From an uncultured Roseovarius sp. (GTDB lineage Bacteria; Pseudomonadota; Alphaproteobacteria; Rhodobacterales; Rhodobacteraceae): DNA of 64,000 nucleotides. The notes under the pieces are model-generated. The model did not search any database, had not been told where the DNA came from, and was given only the letters and a program-made list of their open reading frames with translations. This document shows positions 8,065 to 17,174 of the stretch, in pieces. Position 1 is the first letter of the stretch. Each line of letters begins with the position of its first letter. The position numbers and the translations under genes are program-made. The stretch is from NCBI GenBank assembly GCA_947503145.1, contig CANNCP010000004.1, positions 1 through 64,000 of the forward strand, written 5' to 3'.

Positions 8065-8885
8065 GGTTCTACCTTTCGAAAGGCGAGCGCTGCCAGCACA
8101 AGCGCCAGCAGCGGCCAGATCACGACGGATGTCAGCGATTGCCACAGCGGAATCGCATTCGCGGCACCACCGACGCCCGACGCTACCGCCGTGGCGTGCG
8201 CGGCCGTCAGGTTGAACAGACGAAAGGCATCCGCAGGATTGGCGAGCAGTGCGACCGGGAAAACGCGAGTGGTGAAGGTGCCGCCATTGTCAGCGACGAC
8301 CGCCGCCAGCAGGCCCAGATCATACAGCACGACCAGACCCAGCCACAGCCCGATCGCCAGCCCTGCCGCGCCCGAGACGCGGCGTGCCAGTGACGACAAC
8401 GCATAGCCGATCCCCAGAAACGTAGCCCCGAGGAGCACGGAGGTCCATGTCAGCCGCCACAGCGCGCCAAGACCAGACACCGCCGCCGGATCGGCAGCGA
8501 TGGTGACAGCCGCCGCCGCACCGTAGCCGGCCCCGATGGCGACAATCAGAATGGCCGTATGCGCCAACAGCTTGCCCGCCAGAACCTCCCAGCGGGCGAC
8601 GGGATAGGTGAGCAGCAAGGGCAACGTGCCGCGCTCGACCTCGCCCGCCACGGCGTCGAACGACATCAAAAGCGCCACCAAAGGCACCAGATAGACCGAC
8701 AGCGACGTCAGCGATGCCACGACGACCGACAGCCGGTCCGCCCCCAACGCACCGGTCGGGGCCGACCCGGCCGCCGACAGAACCAGCGAGAACACCACCA
8801 TCAGCAGCACCGCGATCAGCACCCAGAGGTTACGCCGCGCGATATGAATTTCCGTGGTGGCTGTGGCCAGGATGCGGGTGATCAT
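8061..8885 (-). CDS. nosY: NosY, ABC-transporter permease
   Basis: A 274-aa inner-membrane protein with about six hydrophobic segments (first: LWVLIAVLLMVVFSLVLSAA). It has the features of the ABC-2 type permease NosY, including MSFDAVAGEVERGTLPLLLT, where the cytosolic ATPase is expected to dock. With NosF and NosD it forms the complex that matures the CuZ centre of NosZ. It overlaps nosF by 4 bp and nosL by 4 bp. Confidence 0.88.
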   Translation of the reverse strand: MITRILATATTEIHIARRNLWVLIAVLLMVVFSLVLSAAGSAPTGALGADRLSVVVASLTSLSVYLVPLVALLMSFDAVAGEVERGTLPLLLTYPVARWEVLAGKLLAHTAILIVAIGAGYGAAAAVTIAADPAAVSGLGALWRLTWTSVLLGATFLGIGYALSSLARRVSGAAGLAIGLWLGLVVLYDLGLLAAVVADNGGTFTTRVFPVALLANPADAFRLFNLTAAHATAVASGVGGAANAIPLWQSLTSVVIWPLLALVLAALAFRKVEP

Positions 8886-9778
8886 TGGCCGTCCCTCCGA
8901 CTGAAATGGCTGTAGATATCCTCAAGGCTGGGCGGGATGACGTCGAGATCCGCCACCTTGTCCCTGAGCGCCGAAATGCGGGCCAGCGTTGACAGTTTGT
9001 CTTCTTGCGTGCAGGTCAGGTGCAGCGCATCATTGACGCGGATGGCATCAGGCAGCGCGGCGAGGATGTCCGGCTCATAGCCATTGTGCGCGGTGAGATG
9101 CATCGCGACCGGCAGCGCCGCCTCGCGCCGCAATTCAGGCAACGTCCCTTCGGCCACCATCCGCCCGCCCGACAGGATCAACAACCGATCCGTGCGCGCC
9201 TCGACCTCGGTCAGCGCATGGCTCGATAGCAGGATCGCCGCGCCATCGGCGGCCAGAGCATCAAGCAACTCATAAAAGTCACGCCGTGATACCGGATCAA
9301 GCCCGCTGGTCGGCTCGTCCAGCACCAGCAGACCGGGGCGCCCGATCAGCGCCTGAGCAAGCCCCACGCGTTGCCGCATGCCCTTGGAGTAGGTGCCGAT
9401 ACGGCGCCGGGCCGCCGCCCCCAGCCCGACGCGGTCCAGCAATTCCATCGCCCCTGCCGGGTCGGCGTTGCGAAGGCGCATATATAGGGTAATCTGCTCC
9501 AGCCCCGTCAAGGCGGAATGAAATGCCACGTTCTCGGGCAGGTAGGCCACTTGCGATCGTGCCTGTGCCTTGCCCGGTGCCGCGCCACAGACCGAAATCT
9601 GACCGCTATCGGGCGCAATCAGGCCCAGTATGATTTTCATCAACGTGGATTTGCCTGCACCATTATGGCCAAGCAGCGCCACGCGCTCGCCGGGTTCTAC
9701 ACTCAGCGAGACATCGGACAGGGCCGCGACCCCGCCGAACGTCTTAGTGAGACGAGAGATCGTTAATGTCGAAGTCAT
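8882..9778 (-). CDS. nosF: NosF, ABC-transporter ATPase
   Basis: A 298-aa ATPase with Walker A GHNGAGKST, a signature region YSKGMRQRVGLAQAL, Walker B LLVLDEPTSGLDP and the switch histidine in LLSSHALTE. It energises the NosDFY maturation complex. I chose the ATG at 9778, which opens the conserved sequence TLTISRLTKTFGG. It lies inside the last 35 bp of nosD in another frame, so the two genes overlap. A frame open to 9847 would lengthen the overlap without adding domain sequence. Confidence 0.88.
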   Translation of the reverse strand: MTSTLTISRLTKTFGGVAALSDVSLSVEPGERVALLGHNGAGKSTLMKIILGLIAPDSGQISVCGAAPGKAQARSQVAYLPENVAFHSALTGLEQITLYMRLRNADPAGAMELLDRVGLGAAARRRIGTYSKGMRQRVGLAQALIGRPGLLVLDEPTSGLDPVSRRDFYELLDALAADGAAILLSSHALTEVEARTDRLLILSGGRMVAEGTLPELRREAALPVAMHLTAHNGYEPDILAALPDAIRVNDALHLTCTQEDKLSTLARISALRDKVADLDVIPPSLEDIYSHFSRRDGQ

Positions 9779-11075
9779 CCAGGTCACTTTCAACCCGCCT
9801 TGCGACCGCTTCGGCCTCCATGGCGGTAAATTCGGGTGGAACATCAATGGTTGGCGGGGCCATCAAGGGGGCGCTGTCGATCACGCCGCCGGGCAGTGTC
9901 GCGGGAAAGCTAGATTGCGCCCATCGGATCAGCTGCACCGCGGGGGCGCCAGTCAACAGCGAGGCTGCGGGCTGGGACCACAGGATGTGATCCATCAGGT
10001 CGTTGGGGCGAAAGGCGCTGTCAGCGATACCGTCGCCCCCAAGGTCAAATCCGGGATGATCCGACCAGTAGTTGCCCCGCCCCTCAAAGCTCCATTCAAT
10101 ATCGCGGGTGCCTACATATTTCACCTGTGTCCGATTGCCAATAAAGGCGTTTCCAGTCAGCAAATTACGCTCGGATCCAGCCGTGAAGTGGATGCCGATA
10201 TTGCAGCCTTCGAAACGGTTGTCATACACTAGGTTCTTATGCGCGTTGTAGATGAACGTACAGCGATCCGGCCCGCCGCGCACCAGATTGCCGGACACGT
10301 CAGCATTGTTGGCAAAGTTGAGCATCACGCCATGACTGATGTCAGACAAGCTCAGGTTATCCTTCACGATCGCCCTGTCGGAAAACATGATGGCATAGCC
10401 CAGATGGTTGCCAATGGACACGTTACCCGTCACTTCGGAATCGTGCGTATACATGTAATGCACGGCAAAGCGCAGATCGCGGAACAGATTATCGCGATAA
10501 ATACCGGTGCGCGAGGCGTTCGAGAAGATGCCATCACGGCCCCAGCGGATCGAATTGCCCTCGACCACCGTGCCGGGTGAATTCCAGACATAGATGCCGT
10601 TGCCGCGATCATTCATGCGCGGATTGCGGGTGCCCTCGATGGTGTTGCCACGCACCTGCGCGTCACGCCCACCATGCACGTCGACGCCATGCAGGTTGCC
10701 CAGCAGGCGGTTGTTTTCGACCACCGCACGATCAGCTTTCTTGAGTATCTTGATGCCGGCGTCCAGCGCCTGGCTGTTCAGCCCCGATCCGGTCACGGTC
10801 AGGCTGTTGACGGTGACATCGGCGGCGTCGATGGTCACGACGGTGCCATCTCCGTTTCCGTCGATGATCGCGCCTTCCTGTCCGGTCAGCGTCAGCGGTC
10901 GGTCGATGACAACGCTGCCGACATGCCGGCCGGTTTCAAGGATCAGCACATCGCCGGGGGTGGCCCCGGCGATGGCACTGGCAAGGTTCCCCGCCCCCGG
11001 CAACACACGGACCTCCGCTGCCCACAGGGGCAGAGCGGTCAGCAATGACAGCACAAGGATCAGGGAACGCAACAT
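9744..11075 (-). CDS. nosD: NosD, periplasmic copper-maturation protein
   Basis: A 443-aa periplasmic right-handed beta-helix protein with a Sec signal peptide (LILVLSLLTALPLWA). Its CASH/PbH1 repeats are seen as recurring N-x-L and G-I motifs (VENNRLLGNLHGVDVHGG, VEGNSIRWGRDGIFSNAS, NSPGTVVEG). NosD receives copper from NosL and delivers it to apo-NosZ. The normal family length is ~430-450 aa, so it appears complete. It starts 29 bp after nosZ. Confidence 0.9.
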   Translation of the reverse strand: MLRSLILVLSLLTALPLWAAEVRVLPGAGNLASAIAGATPGDVLILETGRHVGSVVIDRPLTLTGQEGAIIDGNGDGTVVTIDAADVTVNSLTVTGSGLNSQALDAGIKILKKADRAVVENNRLLGNLHGVDVHGGRDAQVRGNTIEGTRNPRMNDRGNGIYVWNSPGTVVEGNSIRWGRDGIFSNASRTGIYRDNLFRDLRFAVHYMYTHDSEVTGNVSIGNHLGYAIMFSDRAIVKDNLSLSDISHGVMLNFANNADVSGNLVRGGPDRCTFIYNAHKNLVYDNRFEGCNIGIHFTAGSERNLLTGNAFIGNRTQVKYVGTRDIEWSFEGRGNYWSDHPGFDLGGDGIADSAFRPNDLMDHILWSQPAASLLTGAPAVQLIRWAQSSFPATLPGGVIDSAPLMAPPTIDVPPEFTAMEAEAVARRVESDLDDFDINDLSSH

Positions 11076-11104
11076 GGCTCAGCTCGCCTTCGGTTCAGTT
11101 TGCA

Positions 11105-13045
11105 TCAGCTCGCCTTCGGCTCGACGAACATCCGGCCGCGCATCTCCATGTGAAGTGCGTGGCAGAACCATTGGCAGTAGTACCAAAAGACGCCCGGCTG
11201 CGCCGCGACGAACGTGACCGACGCAGTTGCCTGCGGGCCGACTTCCATCGCGACCGCGTGGTTACCCATGGTGAAGCCGTGGGTCAGGTCGTCGATGTCA
11301 TCGAGGTTGGTCACATATATCGTCACCTCGTCGCCCTGCTGAACCGTGAAGCTTTCCAGCGCGAACGTCGGTGCGTTGCTCGACATGTAGACGCGCACCT
11401 TGTTGCCGTCCCGGATCACCTCTTCCTGCCAGTCATCCAGATCGACACCATCCGCCTCGGCCTGCTTGCGGGCATCTGCCCACATCGGGTCGTTGCGATC
11501 CCAGACCGATACCGGGTTGACCTTGCTCGGGTCGACCAGGATCGCATCGTGCGGTTCCGCAAAGGTCGGGCCATCGTGGATCAGGGTCATTGTATCGCCG
11601 TCGATTGTGAACAGCTGTTCGTTCTCGGGCTTGAGCGGTCCGACGTTGAGGAAGCGGTCCTTGGAGAACTTGTTCATCGTCAGGTAATATTTGCCGCTGG
11701 CCTCCAGCGTTTCGCCCATGACAGTCGAGTTGTGGCCCGGCTGATAATGCACGTCCTGTTTGGTGATGATCGGATCGACGTCTTCGCCGTTGTAAAGCTG
11801 GATCGCCTTTTCGATGTCCCACATGACCACCTGGCTGTCGAGGAACAGCGTGGTAAAGGCGCGACCTTGGCCGTCGAAACAAGTGTGTAGCGGCCCAAGG
11901 CCCAGTTCTGGTTCGGCCACCACGACGCTGCGCGGCTCGGCCTCATCGGCGAACACCGCGTCCAGCTTGCGCACGTCGATCACCGACACGGTGGGCGACA
12001 GCTTGCCCGCGATGCACAGGTGGATCTTGTCAGGGGCCATATTACAGCCGTGCGGGTTGTTGGGGATCGGAATGTAGCGGGTGTACTTCTTGTTCTGCCC
12101 CTTGCGCCCATCCAGAACCTTGACGCCATTCAACTCGATGTAGTCACCTTCTTCGATGCCTTTTTCGATCTCGGCGATGTTGAACACCACGACATGGTCC
12201 ATGTCGGCCTCGGTCATATCGGCCAGGGTCATGCCCATTTCCGAATTATACGAGGTCGAGAAGGCGTATTTGCCGTCATAGTCGCAATCGGTGTTATCCA
12301 GGTTGCCGGTGACCATCACCTGCCATGCGACCGTCATTTCGTCTGCATTCACGGCAGTGTAGAAGTTCACGTATTTTTCCGGCTCGTCCAGGATCTTGCC
12401 GTCGTTGACCATCGGCACTTCGTCTTCGCCGTTGCAGAAGACATAGTTTGTGCGCGGCCATTTCTGCGGACGCAGCCCGTGGATCGCCTTGGCGTTGGGG
12501 ATCTCGATGATCTTGTCGCACTTCATCACGTCGCAACGCACACGTGCGACGCGGCTGTTGGCCTTGTCGTTCATGAACATGTAACGGCCGTCATACGTGC
12601 CTTCGGTGAAGGACATGTGGGGGTGGTGCAAATCGCCATTGGGCGGGAATTCGTGACCATTGGCGGCCAGATATTCCTTGGTCTTGGGCAACAGACCCTC
12701 GGTCAGGATCTTCTTGGATTCGTTGGTGATGCCCCAACCGGTGGCCGAGCAGGTGTTGAAGACGGGAATACGCATCAGCTCGCGCATCGACGGCACGCCC
12801 AAGATACGCATCTCGCCGCACTGGCCCGAGGACCAGAAGCCATAGTATTCATCCAGTTGGCCCGGGCCAACTTCGGCGCCGGCAGCGGCGCGTGCGCTTG
12901 TGGTACTCGCCAGAGTGGCGGCCCCTACGGCGGCAGTCCCGGTCAGCATCGCGCGCGTACCGAATGCGCCAGCAACTGCTGCGCCACCGGCTGTGGCCCC
13001 CAGCAGGCCGCGCCTTGTGATCGGCAGTTTTTTACCCTCAGACAT
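11105..13045 (-). CDS. nosZ: Nitrous-oxide reductase NosZ (clade I, Tat-exported)
   Basis: A 646-aa periplasmic enzyme reducing N2O to N2. The twin-arginine signal ([13 protein letters not shown]) assigns it to clade [12 protein letters not shown] supplies histidines of the tetranuclear CuZ centre. The C-terminal cupredoxin domain carries the CuA ligands C624-x3-C628-x3-H632-x2-M635 in [13 protein letters not shown] ribosome-binding site (AAAGGAGA) precedes the ATG at 13045. The upstream open frame to 13267 overlaps nosR and is rejected. The gene starts 11 bp after nosR. No disrupted residue is seen, so it should be functional. Confidence 0.95.
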   Translation of the reverse strand: MSEGKKLPITRRGLLGATAGGAAVAGAFGTRAMLTGTAAVGAATLASTTSARAAAGAEVGPGQLDEYYGFWSSGQCGEMRILGVPSMRELMRIPVFNTCSATGWGITNESKKILTEGLLPKTKEYLAANGHEFPPNGDLHHPHMSFTEGTYDGRYMFMNDKANSRVARVRCDVMKCDKIIEIPNAKAIHGLRPQKWPRTNYVFCNGEDEVPMVNDGKILDEPEKYVNFYTAVNADEMTVAWQVMVTGNLDNTDCDYDGKYAFSTSYNSEMGMTLADMTEADMDHVVVFNIAEIEKGIEEGDYIELNGVKVLDGRKGQNKKYTRYIPIPNNPHGCNMAPDKIHLCIAGKLSPTVSVIDVRKLDAVFADEAEPRSVVVAEPELGLGPLHTCFDGQGRAFTTLFLDSQVVMWDIEKAIQLYNGEDVDPIITKQDVHYQPGHNSTVMGETLEASGKYYLTMNKFSKDRFLNVGPLKPENEQLFTIDGDTMTLIHDGPTFAEPHDAILVDPSKVNPVSVWDRNDPMWADARKQAEADGVDLDDWQEEVIRDGNKVRVYMSSNAPTFALESFTVQQGDEVTIYVTNLDDIDDLTHGFTMGNHAVAMEVGPQATASVTFVAAQPGVFWYYCQWFCHALHMEMRGRMFVEPKAS

Positions 13046-13056
13046 GATGTCTCCTT

Positions 13057-15261
13057 TCAGGTTTCGGTTTGTAGTTTGGGTTGGTTCGGATGCCCGGAAA
13101 TGTTTCGTGAAAGGTCCGGGGCGGCGCCAACCTTGGCGCGCCGCTTGATCTTTTTGATCACGACGGGGCATTTTGTGGTCGATTGGTACAACACCTGACA
13201 ATGCAGGCAGTTGATACATTCGTTCGGGTTGATCTCGCCGGTCGGGTGGATCGCCTGGACCGGGCACTCATTGGCGCAGGTCTGGCACGGGTTTCCGCAT
13301 TCATGATACCGCTTGAGCCAGTCAAACATGCGCATCCGCGCCGGAATGGCCAATGCCGCACCCAGTGGGCAGAGATAGCGACAGAAGAACCGTTCGACAA
13401 ACAGCCCGGCAATCAGCAATCCCACAGCATAGACCACAAAAGGCCACGCGCGCGCGAAATTGAGGATGATCGCAGTCTTGAACGGCTCGACTTCGGACAG
13501 CCGTTCGGCCTGATCGAGGCTGGTCAATGATATCCCGAAAAGACCGAGAAAGATCATATACTTCAACGGCCACAGCCGTTCGTGCAGCCCCCATGGCAGC
13601 GTCCACTGCGGAATGCGCAGCGCCTTGGCGACGCGGTTCAGCAGTTCCTGCAAGGCGCCAAACGGGCACAGCCAGCCGCAATACGCACCCCGGCCCCAGA
13701 ACAGCAGCGCTGCGGCCACTGCGAACCACAGGATAAAGGTCAACGGATCGAGCAGGAACGCCTGCCAGCTGAACCCCGACACCAGCGAGCCGAACAGCGC
13801 CAACAGGTTGACGACTGACAGCTGCGCCTTGGCGTACCAGCCCAGATAGACCAGCGTGACGGTCAAGAAGCCGATGCGGAACCAGAAAAACGCACGCTCG
13901 TTGCGGGTCGCCATGCCCTGAAAGAAGAACACGCCGGTCAACACGGTCAGCATGACGGCAAGCACGGCGATCTCGACCTGTTTACCCGCCCAGATGCGTT
14001 TCCACAGCGCGCGATGTGCATCCAGCTCCGATTGCGAGGTCACCTTGGCGACGTCGGCAGGCACCTCTGCCTGGGGCGGCGGCGGCAACGCGCGGAGGTA
14101 TTTCTCGGGCAGTTCATAGCTCAGGTCGAAAGTGGTAAATACCCTCTCGATCGCGGCCACATCACGCTGCACCAGAAGCTGGATACGAAACGGCTCGGTC
14201 GGATCAAAGCCGCTGTCTGCGGGGATCTTGAACATGTCCGCTTCGTTGAAATCCGGCGCACCTTCGGTGGCGATCGTGTTGATCCTCTTGTGCATCCGAT
14301 CACGGAAACGAACCGAAACATCGTTCTGGATCAGTACGATACGATCAAAGATGCCGCCTCGTACATAGCCGGACCCCTTGAAGGAATACAGCCCGCGCCC
14401 AAAGATGGCGACGGCGTGATCGCCGTCTTCCAGCCAATCGCCCAGATTTTCGGCGACCGCGTCGCCCAACAACGCACCTGCGATGGCCGGAGGCGACACG
14501 AGGGCTGCCTGCATCTCGATGAATGTCGTTTCGGGCGCTTCCTTCAGGGCGCGTTTGGCCGCTCGGGGATCGTCCATTGCGGCAAAGGCAGCGTTGACCT
14601 GCTCGACGTCCAGCAACAGTCGCCGCACGGTACCGTCTCCTTCGAGCGTTTCCCAGTCGGTCGCCGCTTCGGCATCGGGGTCGATTTCAAATTTCGGCCC
14701 CGTGTCCGGCTCCGCGAGGGCAAGTCCGCCCAGCCCGAGTTGGCGGGCGACCTTGAGACCGGCACGGATGATCGAATCGTCGATCACCATGATCGTCACG
14801 GTCGCGCCTGAAATAATATCAAGCTGGTGCGCCGTGCCGCCGGTGTCAGCCTCGGCCACAAGGTCGAGGCCCCGGTATCCGGCCACCAGCGCCTTCACCT
14901 TTGCATCCGGAATGCCGATGAGAACGATCGGTTCAGAGTGCTTTACCAGTTGCACCCCGATCACCTGCGCGTCGTCGTCAACGGCGACCATTGTATGAAT
15001 GGGTTTGCCAGAATACCCGGTGGTTGAGACAAAATCGGAGGTAACGAACGCCCAGCCAATGCGCTCTGTGCCCTTGAGAACCTGCACTGCGGGTAGATCC
15101 GCATGGAGCGCGCCAAAGGCGTCGGCCCCTTCGACCAACTCACCGGCCTGTACGTCAGGCATGAGTTTCGAAAGAACCGATTGCGCCGCCGCAGGAAGCC
15201 CGCAAAGGAGCATCGCGGAGACTAAGGCCATGGCTTTCAGGAGGAAACGAAGGGTCTTCAT
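13057..15261 (-). CDS. nosR: NosR, membrane flavo-iron-sulfur electron donor/regulator
   Basis: A 734-aa polytopic membrane protein needed for nosZ expression and electron supply. After a signal peptide, the periplasmic FMN-binding domain contains DIISGATVT (148-156), whose SGAT threonine is the expected flavin attachment site. Several transmembrane segments follow, bearing the cysteine motifs CGWLCPFGA and CRYLCPLGA. The C-terminal end holds two ferredoxin-type clusters ([14 protein letters not shown] and [18 protein letters not shown]). The start overlaps the nosC stop as ATGA. Length and domain order match canonical NosR. Confidence 0.92.
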   Translation of the reverse strand: MKTLRFLLKAMALVSAMLLCGLPAAAQSVLSKLMPDVQAGELVEGADAFGALHADLPAVQVLKGTERIGWAFVTSDFVSTTGYSGKPIHTMVAVDDDAQVIGVQLVKHSEPIVLIGIPDAKVKALVAGYRGLDLVAEADTGGTAHQLDIISGATVTIMVIDDSIIRAGLKVARQLGLGGLALAEPDTGPKFEIDPDAEAATDWETLEGDGTVRRLLLDVEQVNAAFAAMDDPRAAKRALKEAPETTFIEMQAALVSPPAIAGALLGDAVAENLGDWLEDGDHAVAIFGRGLYSFKGSGYVRGGIFDRIVLIQNDVSVRFRDRMHKRINTIATEGAPDFNEADMFKIPADSGFDPTEPFRIQLLVQRDVAAIERVFTTFDLSYELPEKYLRALPPPPQAEVPADVAKVTSQSELDAHRALWKRIWAGKQVEIAVLAVMLTVLTGVFFFQGMATRNERAFFWFRIGFLTVTLVYLGWYAKAQLSVVNLLALFGSLVSGFSWQAFLLDPLTFILWFAVAAALLFWGRGAYCGWLCPFGALQELLNRVAKALRIPQWTLPWGLHERLWPLKYMIFLGLFGISLTSLDQAERLSEVEPFKTAIILNFARAWPFVVYAVGLLIAGLFVERFFCRYLCPLGAALAIPARMRMFDWLKRYHECGNPCQTCANECPVQAIHPTGEINPNECINCLHCQVLYQSTTKCPVVIKKIKRRAKVGAAPDLSRNISGHPNQPKLQTET

Positions 15262-15722
15262 GCGTTGGCGTCCTTTGTCAGGGATCGCCCGTCACTGCGC
15301 AATTCAAGACCCATGTTTGGATGATCAGTCGCGATCAGATCCATAGTGGTCAGGATTGAAGGCCGAATCATCGGCGGGGCGCGCGGCATGGGGCGGTTTT
15401 TCAGTTTTTGGTAAATGGGACTGTACAGAGCACCACAGTTCGCCAGAACGTCGCGTAGCACCAAGGGCTGAGCCGTGCCACATGAAAAGCCCAGATCGAC
15501 CGCAACTGCATTGCAGCAGGTCGGGCAATCGTAGCAGTTTTCGGCTGGCCCGACAGGGGTTCCGTTCGCGTCAACCCGTACTGTCTGGACGCCTCCGTCG
15601 GCGCATATCTCCATGGAGAAGACGCCACCACCATTAGTCGACGCAGCCACCGCCAATGAGCCATACATGACAAGGCAGCCCATCAGCATAAGTCTGGAAA
15701 GGAAAGCGAGTGCGTTCTTCAT
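15258..15722 (-). CDS. nosC: NosC, small exported Cys-rich protein of the nos operon
   Basis: A 154-aa exported protein of unknown biochemical role, first gene of the operon, in the position of nosC in Paracoccus. It has a signal sequence (LSRLMLMGCLVMYGSLAVAA) and a cysteine cluster, NCYDCPTCC, near residue 65. MEICADGGVQTVRVDANGTP resembles the DUF2946 family. Metal, probably copper, binding is plausible but inferred. No ribosome-binding site precedes the ATG at 15722; the ATG at 15689 (residue 12) is an alternative that shortens the signal peptide. It is coupled to nosR by ATGA overlap. Confidence 0.65.
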   Translation of the reverse strand: MKNALAFLSRLMLMGCLVMYGSLAVAASTNGGGVFSMEICADGGVQTVRVDANGTPVGPAENCYDCPTCCNAVAVDLGFSCGTAQPLVLRDVLANCGALYSPIYQKLKNRPMPRAPPMIRPSILTTMDLIATDHPNMGLELRSDGRSLTKDANA

Positions 15723-15756
15723 GAGGGGGTGACTAACATGTCCAGAGTAATGAACT

Positions 15757-15770
15757 TTGATTTAAGTCAA
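15757..15770 (-). promoter_or_regulatory. FNR/Dnr-type box upstream of nosC
   Basis: TTGATTTAAGTCAA is a near-perfect palindrome matching the FNR/Dnr consensus TTGAT-N4-ATCAA with one change. It is centred ~41 bp before the annotated nosC ATG. A Crp/Fnr regulator activating at -41.5 would thus start transcription close to that ATG. A weaker half-site (TTGAT on the minus strand) lies near 15785. This would couple the nos operon to low oxygen or nitric oxide. Confidence 0.7.
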
Positions 15771-16050
15771 TGATTGGCCACTTAGATCAATGATCCTGCT
15801 CCTTGCCATCGTCACCGTGAGGATCGTCAGAGGCAGTCTACCAAAAATCAAAGGCAAACAATCGGAAAACAGCGAAATCAGCGACGCTCGAACGCGCAAT
15901 TCGCTTCATCTCTGACGCTATTCAGAAGGGGTGAAAATTGCCCGGTGCCTACCTTGTGTGCGCGCTCTAAAGCAGCACTTCAAGGGCCGTTGCAACGACT
16001 CGGGTTATCTTCTACCTGTTAACAGAATACAAAAAACAAGGGAGATATTC
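15771..16050. other. Divergent intergenic region nosC / solute-binding protein
   Basis: This region separates the minus-strand nos operon from the plus-strand transporter operon. Apart from the FNR-type box at its left edge and GGGAG at 16040-16044 serving the next gene, I see no gene or strong repeat. The reading frame open from 15931 lacks coding features before 16051. Confidence 0.4.
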
Positions 16051-17094
16051 ATGCGACGCTCCATTCTTACGGTGGCTGCGGCGGCGCTGACAGTTACCGC
16101 AATCGGCACTGAGGTCAGTGCCCGCGATCTGACGGTTGTCAGCTGGGGGGGCGCCTATCAGGAGGCGCAACGCAAAGCCTATTTCGAGCCCTATATCGAA
16201 CAATACGGGCCGCTTCGCGATGAGCCGTATAACGGCGAGTTGGCGCGCATCAAGGCGATGGTCGAAACCGGCGATGTCACATGGGACGTGGTTCAATTCG
16301 AAGCTGCGGAAATGGTCAACGCCTGTTTCGAAGGCATGATTCAGCCGCTCGACTGGAGCCGCCTGGGCAACACCGACAATCTCAGCCCGCTGGCCAAGAT
16401 GGGCGATTGCGGAATCGCCACGATCTTCTACTCAACGATCCTTGCTTATAACGGCGACCGCATCACTGAGGATGTCCCGCAAGACTGGGCCGATTTCTGG
16501 AACACGGAAAAATGGCCGGGCAAGCGCGGTCTGCGCCGCACGCCCACATTCACCCTTGAAATCGCGCTGCTGGCTGATGGCGTCGCCCCTGATGAGGTCT
16601 ATGATGTTCTGTCCTCGGAGGGCGGGGTTGATCGCGCCTTTGCCAAGCTGGATGAGATCAAGCACGATATCCAGTGGTGGGAAGCGGGCGCGCAGCCTCC
16701 GCAATGGCTGGCGGCGGGCGATGTGATCATGACAGCGGCCTATAATGGTCGCATCTCCAGCGCGGTTGACGAAGGCCAGCCCTTTGAAATCGTCTGGAAT
16801 GGTCAGGTTTTCACGCTGGACGGATGGGGCATCGTTTCCGGCACCGATAATCTGGACGAGGCCTATGACTTCCTGGCTCTGACCAACGTGGTCGAGAACC
16901 AGGCGCGGCTGGCAACCGAAATCCCCTATGGTCAGATGAACGGCAAAGTGGTGGATATGGTGTCCGCCGAGGTCGCAGCCAAGCTGCCGACCAATCCGGT
17001 CAACCGCACCAACGAAGTGCAATTCGACGCGTCATTCTGGATCGACAATATCGAAGAGATCAACGAACGGTTCAACAACTGGGCATCGCGCTGA
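16051..17094 (+). CDS. Periplasmic polyamine-type ABC solute-binding protein
   Basis: A 347-aa PotD/PotF-like family 1 binding protein that captures a small cation or amine in the periplasm. It has a Sec signal (LTVAAAALTVTAIGTEVSA) and the typical first strand LTVVSWGGAYQEAQ; WEAGAQPPQWLAAGDV and FEIVWNGQVF are also characteristic. The start at 16051 has GGGAG seven bases upstream. It is first in an operon with two permeases, an ATPase and an SDR. The exact ligand (putrescine, spermidine or another amine) cannot be read from sequence. Confidence 0.8.
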   Translation: MRRSILTVAAAALTVTAIGTEVSARDLTVVSWGGAYQEAQRKAYFEPYIEQYGPLRDEPYNGELARIKAMVETGDVTWDVVQFEAAEMVNACFEGMIQPLDWSRLGNTDNLSPLAKMGDCGIATIFYSTILAYNGDRITEDVPQDWADFWNTEKWPGKRGLRRTPTFTLEIALLADGVAPDEVYDVLSSEGGVDRAFAKLDEIKHDIQWWEAGAQPPQWLAAGDVIMTAAYNGRISSAVDEGQPFEIVWNGQVFTLDGWGIVSGTDNLDEAYDFLALTNVVENQARLATEIPYGQMNGKVVDMVSAEVAAKLPTNPVNRTNEVQFDASFWIDNIEEINERFNNWASR

Positions 17095-17102
17095 TGCTCC
17101 AA

Positions 17103-17138
17103 CCCCGCCGGACCTGACAGTCTGGCGGGGTATTTATT
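17103..17138 (+). terminator. Hairpin with T-rich tail after binding-protein gene
   Basis: CCCCGCCGGAC (17103-17113) pairs with GTCTGGCGGGG (17120-17130) with one mismatch and is followed by TATTTATT. It lies between the binding-protein gene and the first permease. It probably acts as a partial terminator, or protects the 3' end of the mRNA, so that the binding protein is made in excess. Confidence 0.65.
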
Positions 17139-17174
17139 GCAAAAGAGCTATCGAGACGCGAAAGGCAATGCCGG

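Noticed and set aside
12020-13198. 392-codon open frame on the plus strand
   Set aside because: Antisense to nosZ, with no motifs and no ribosome-binding site.
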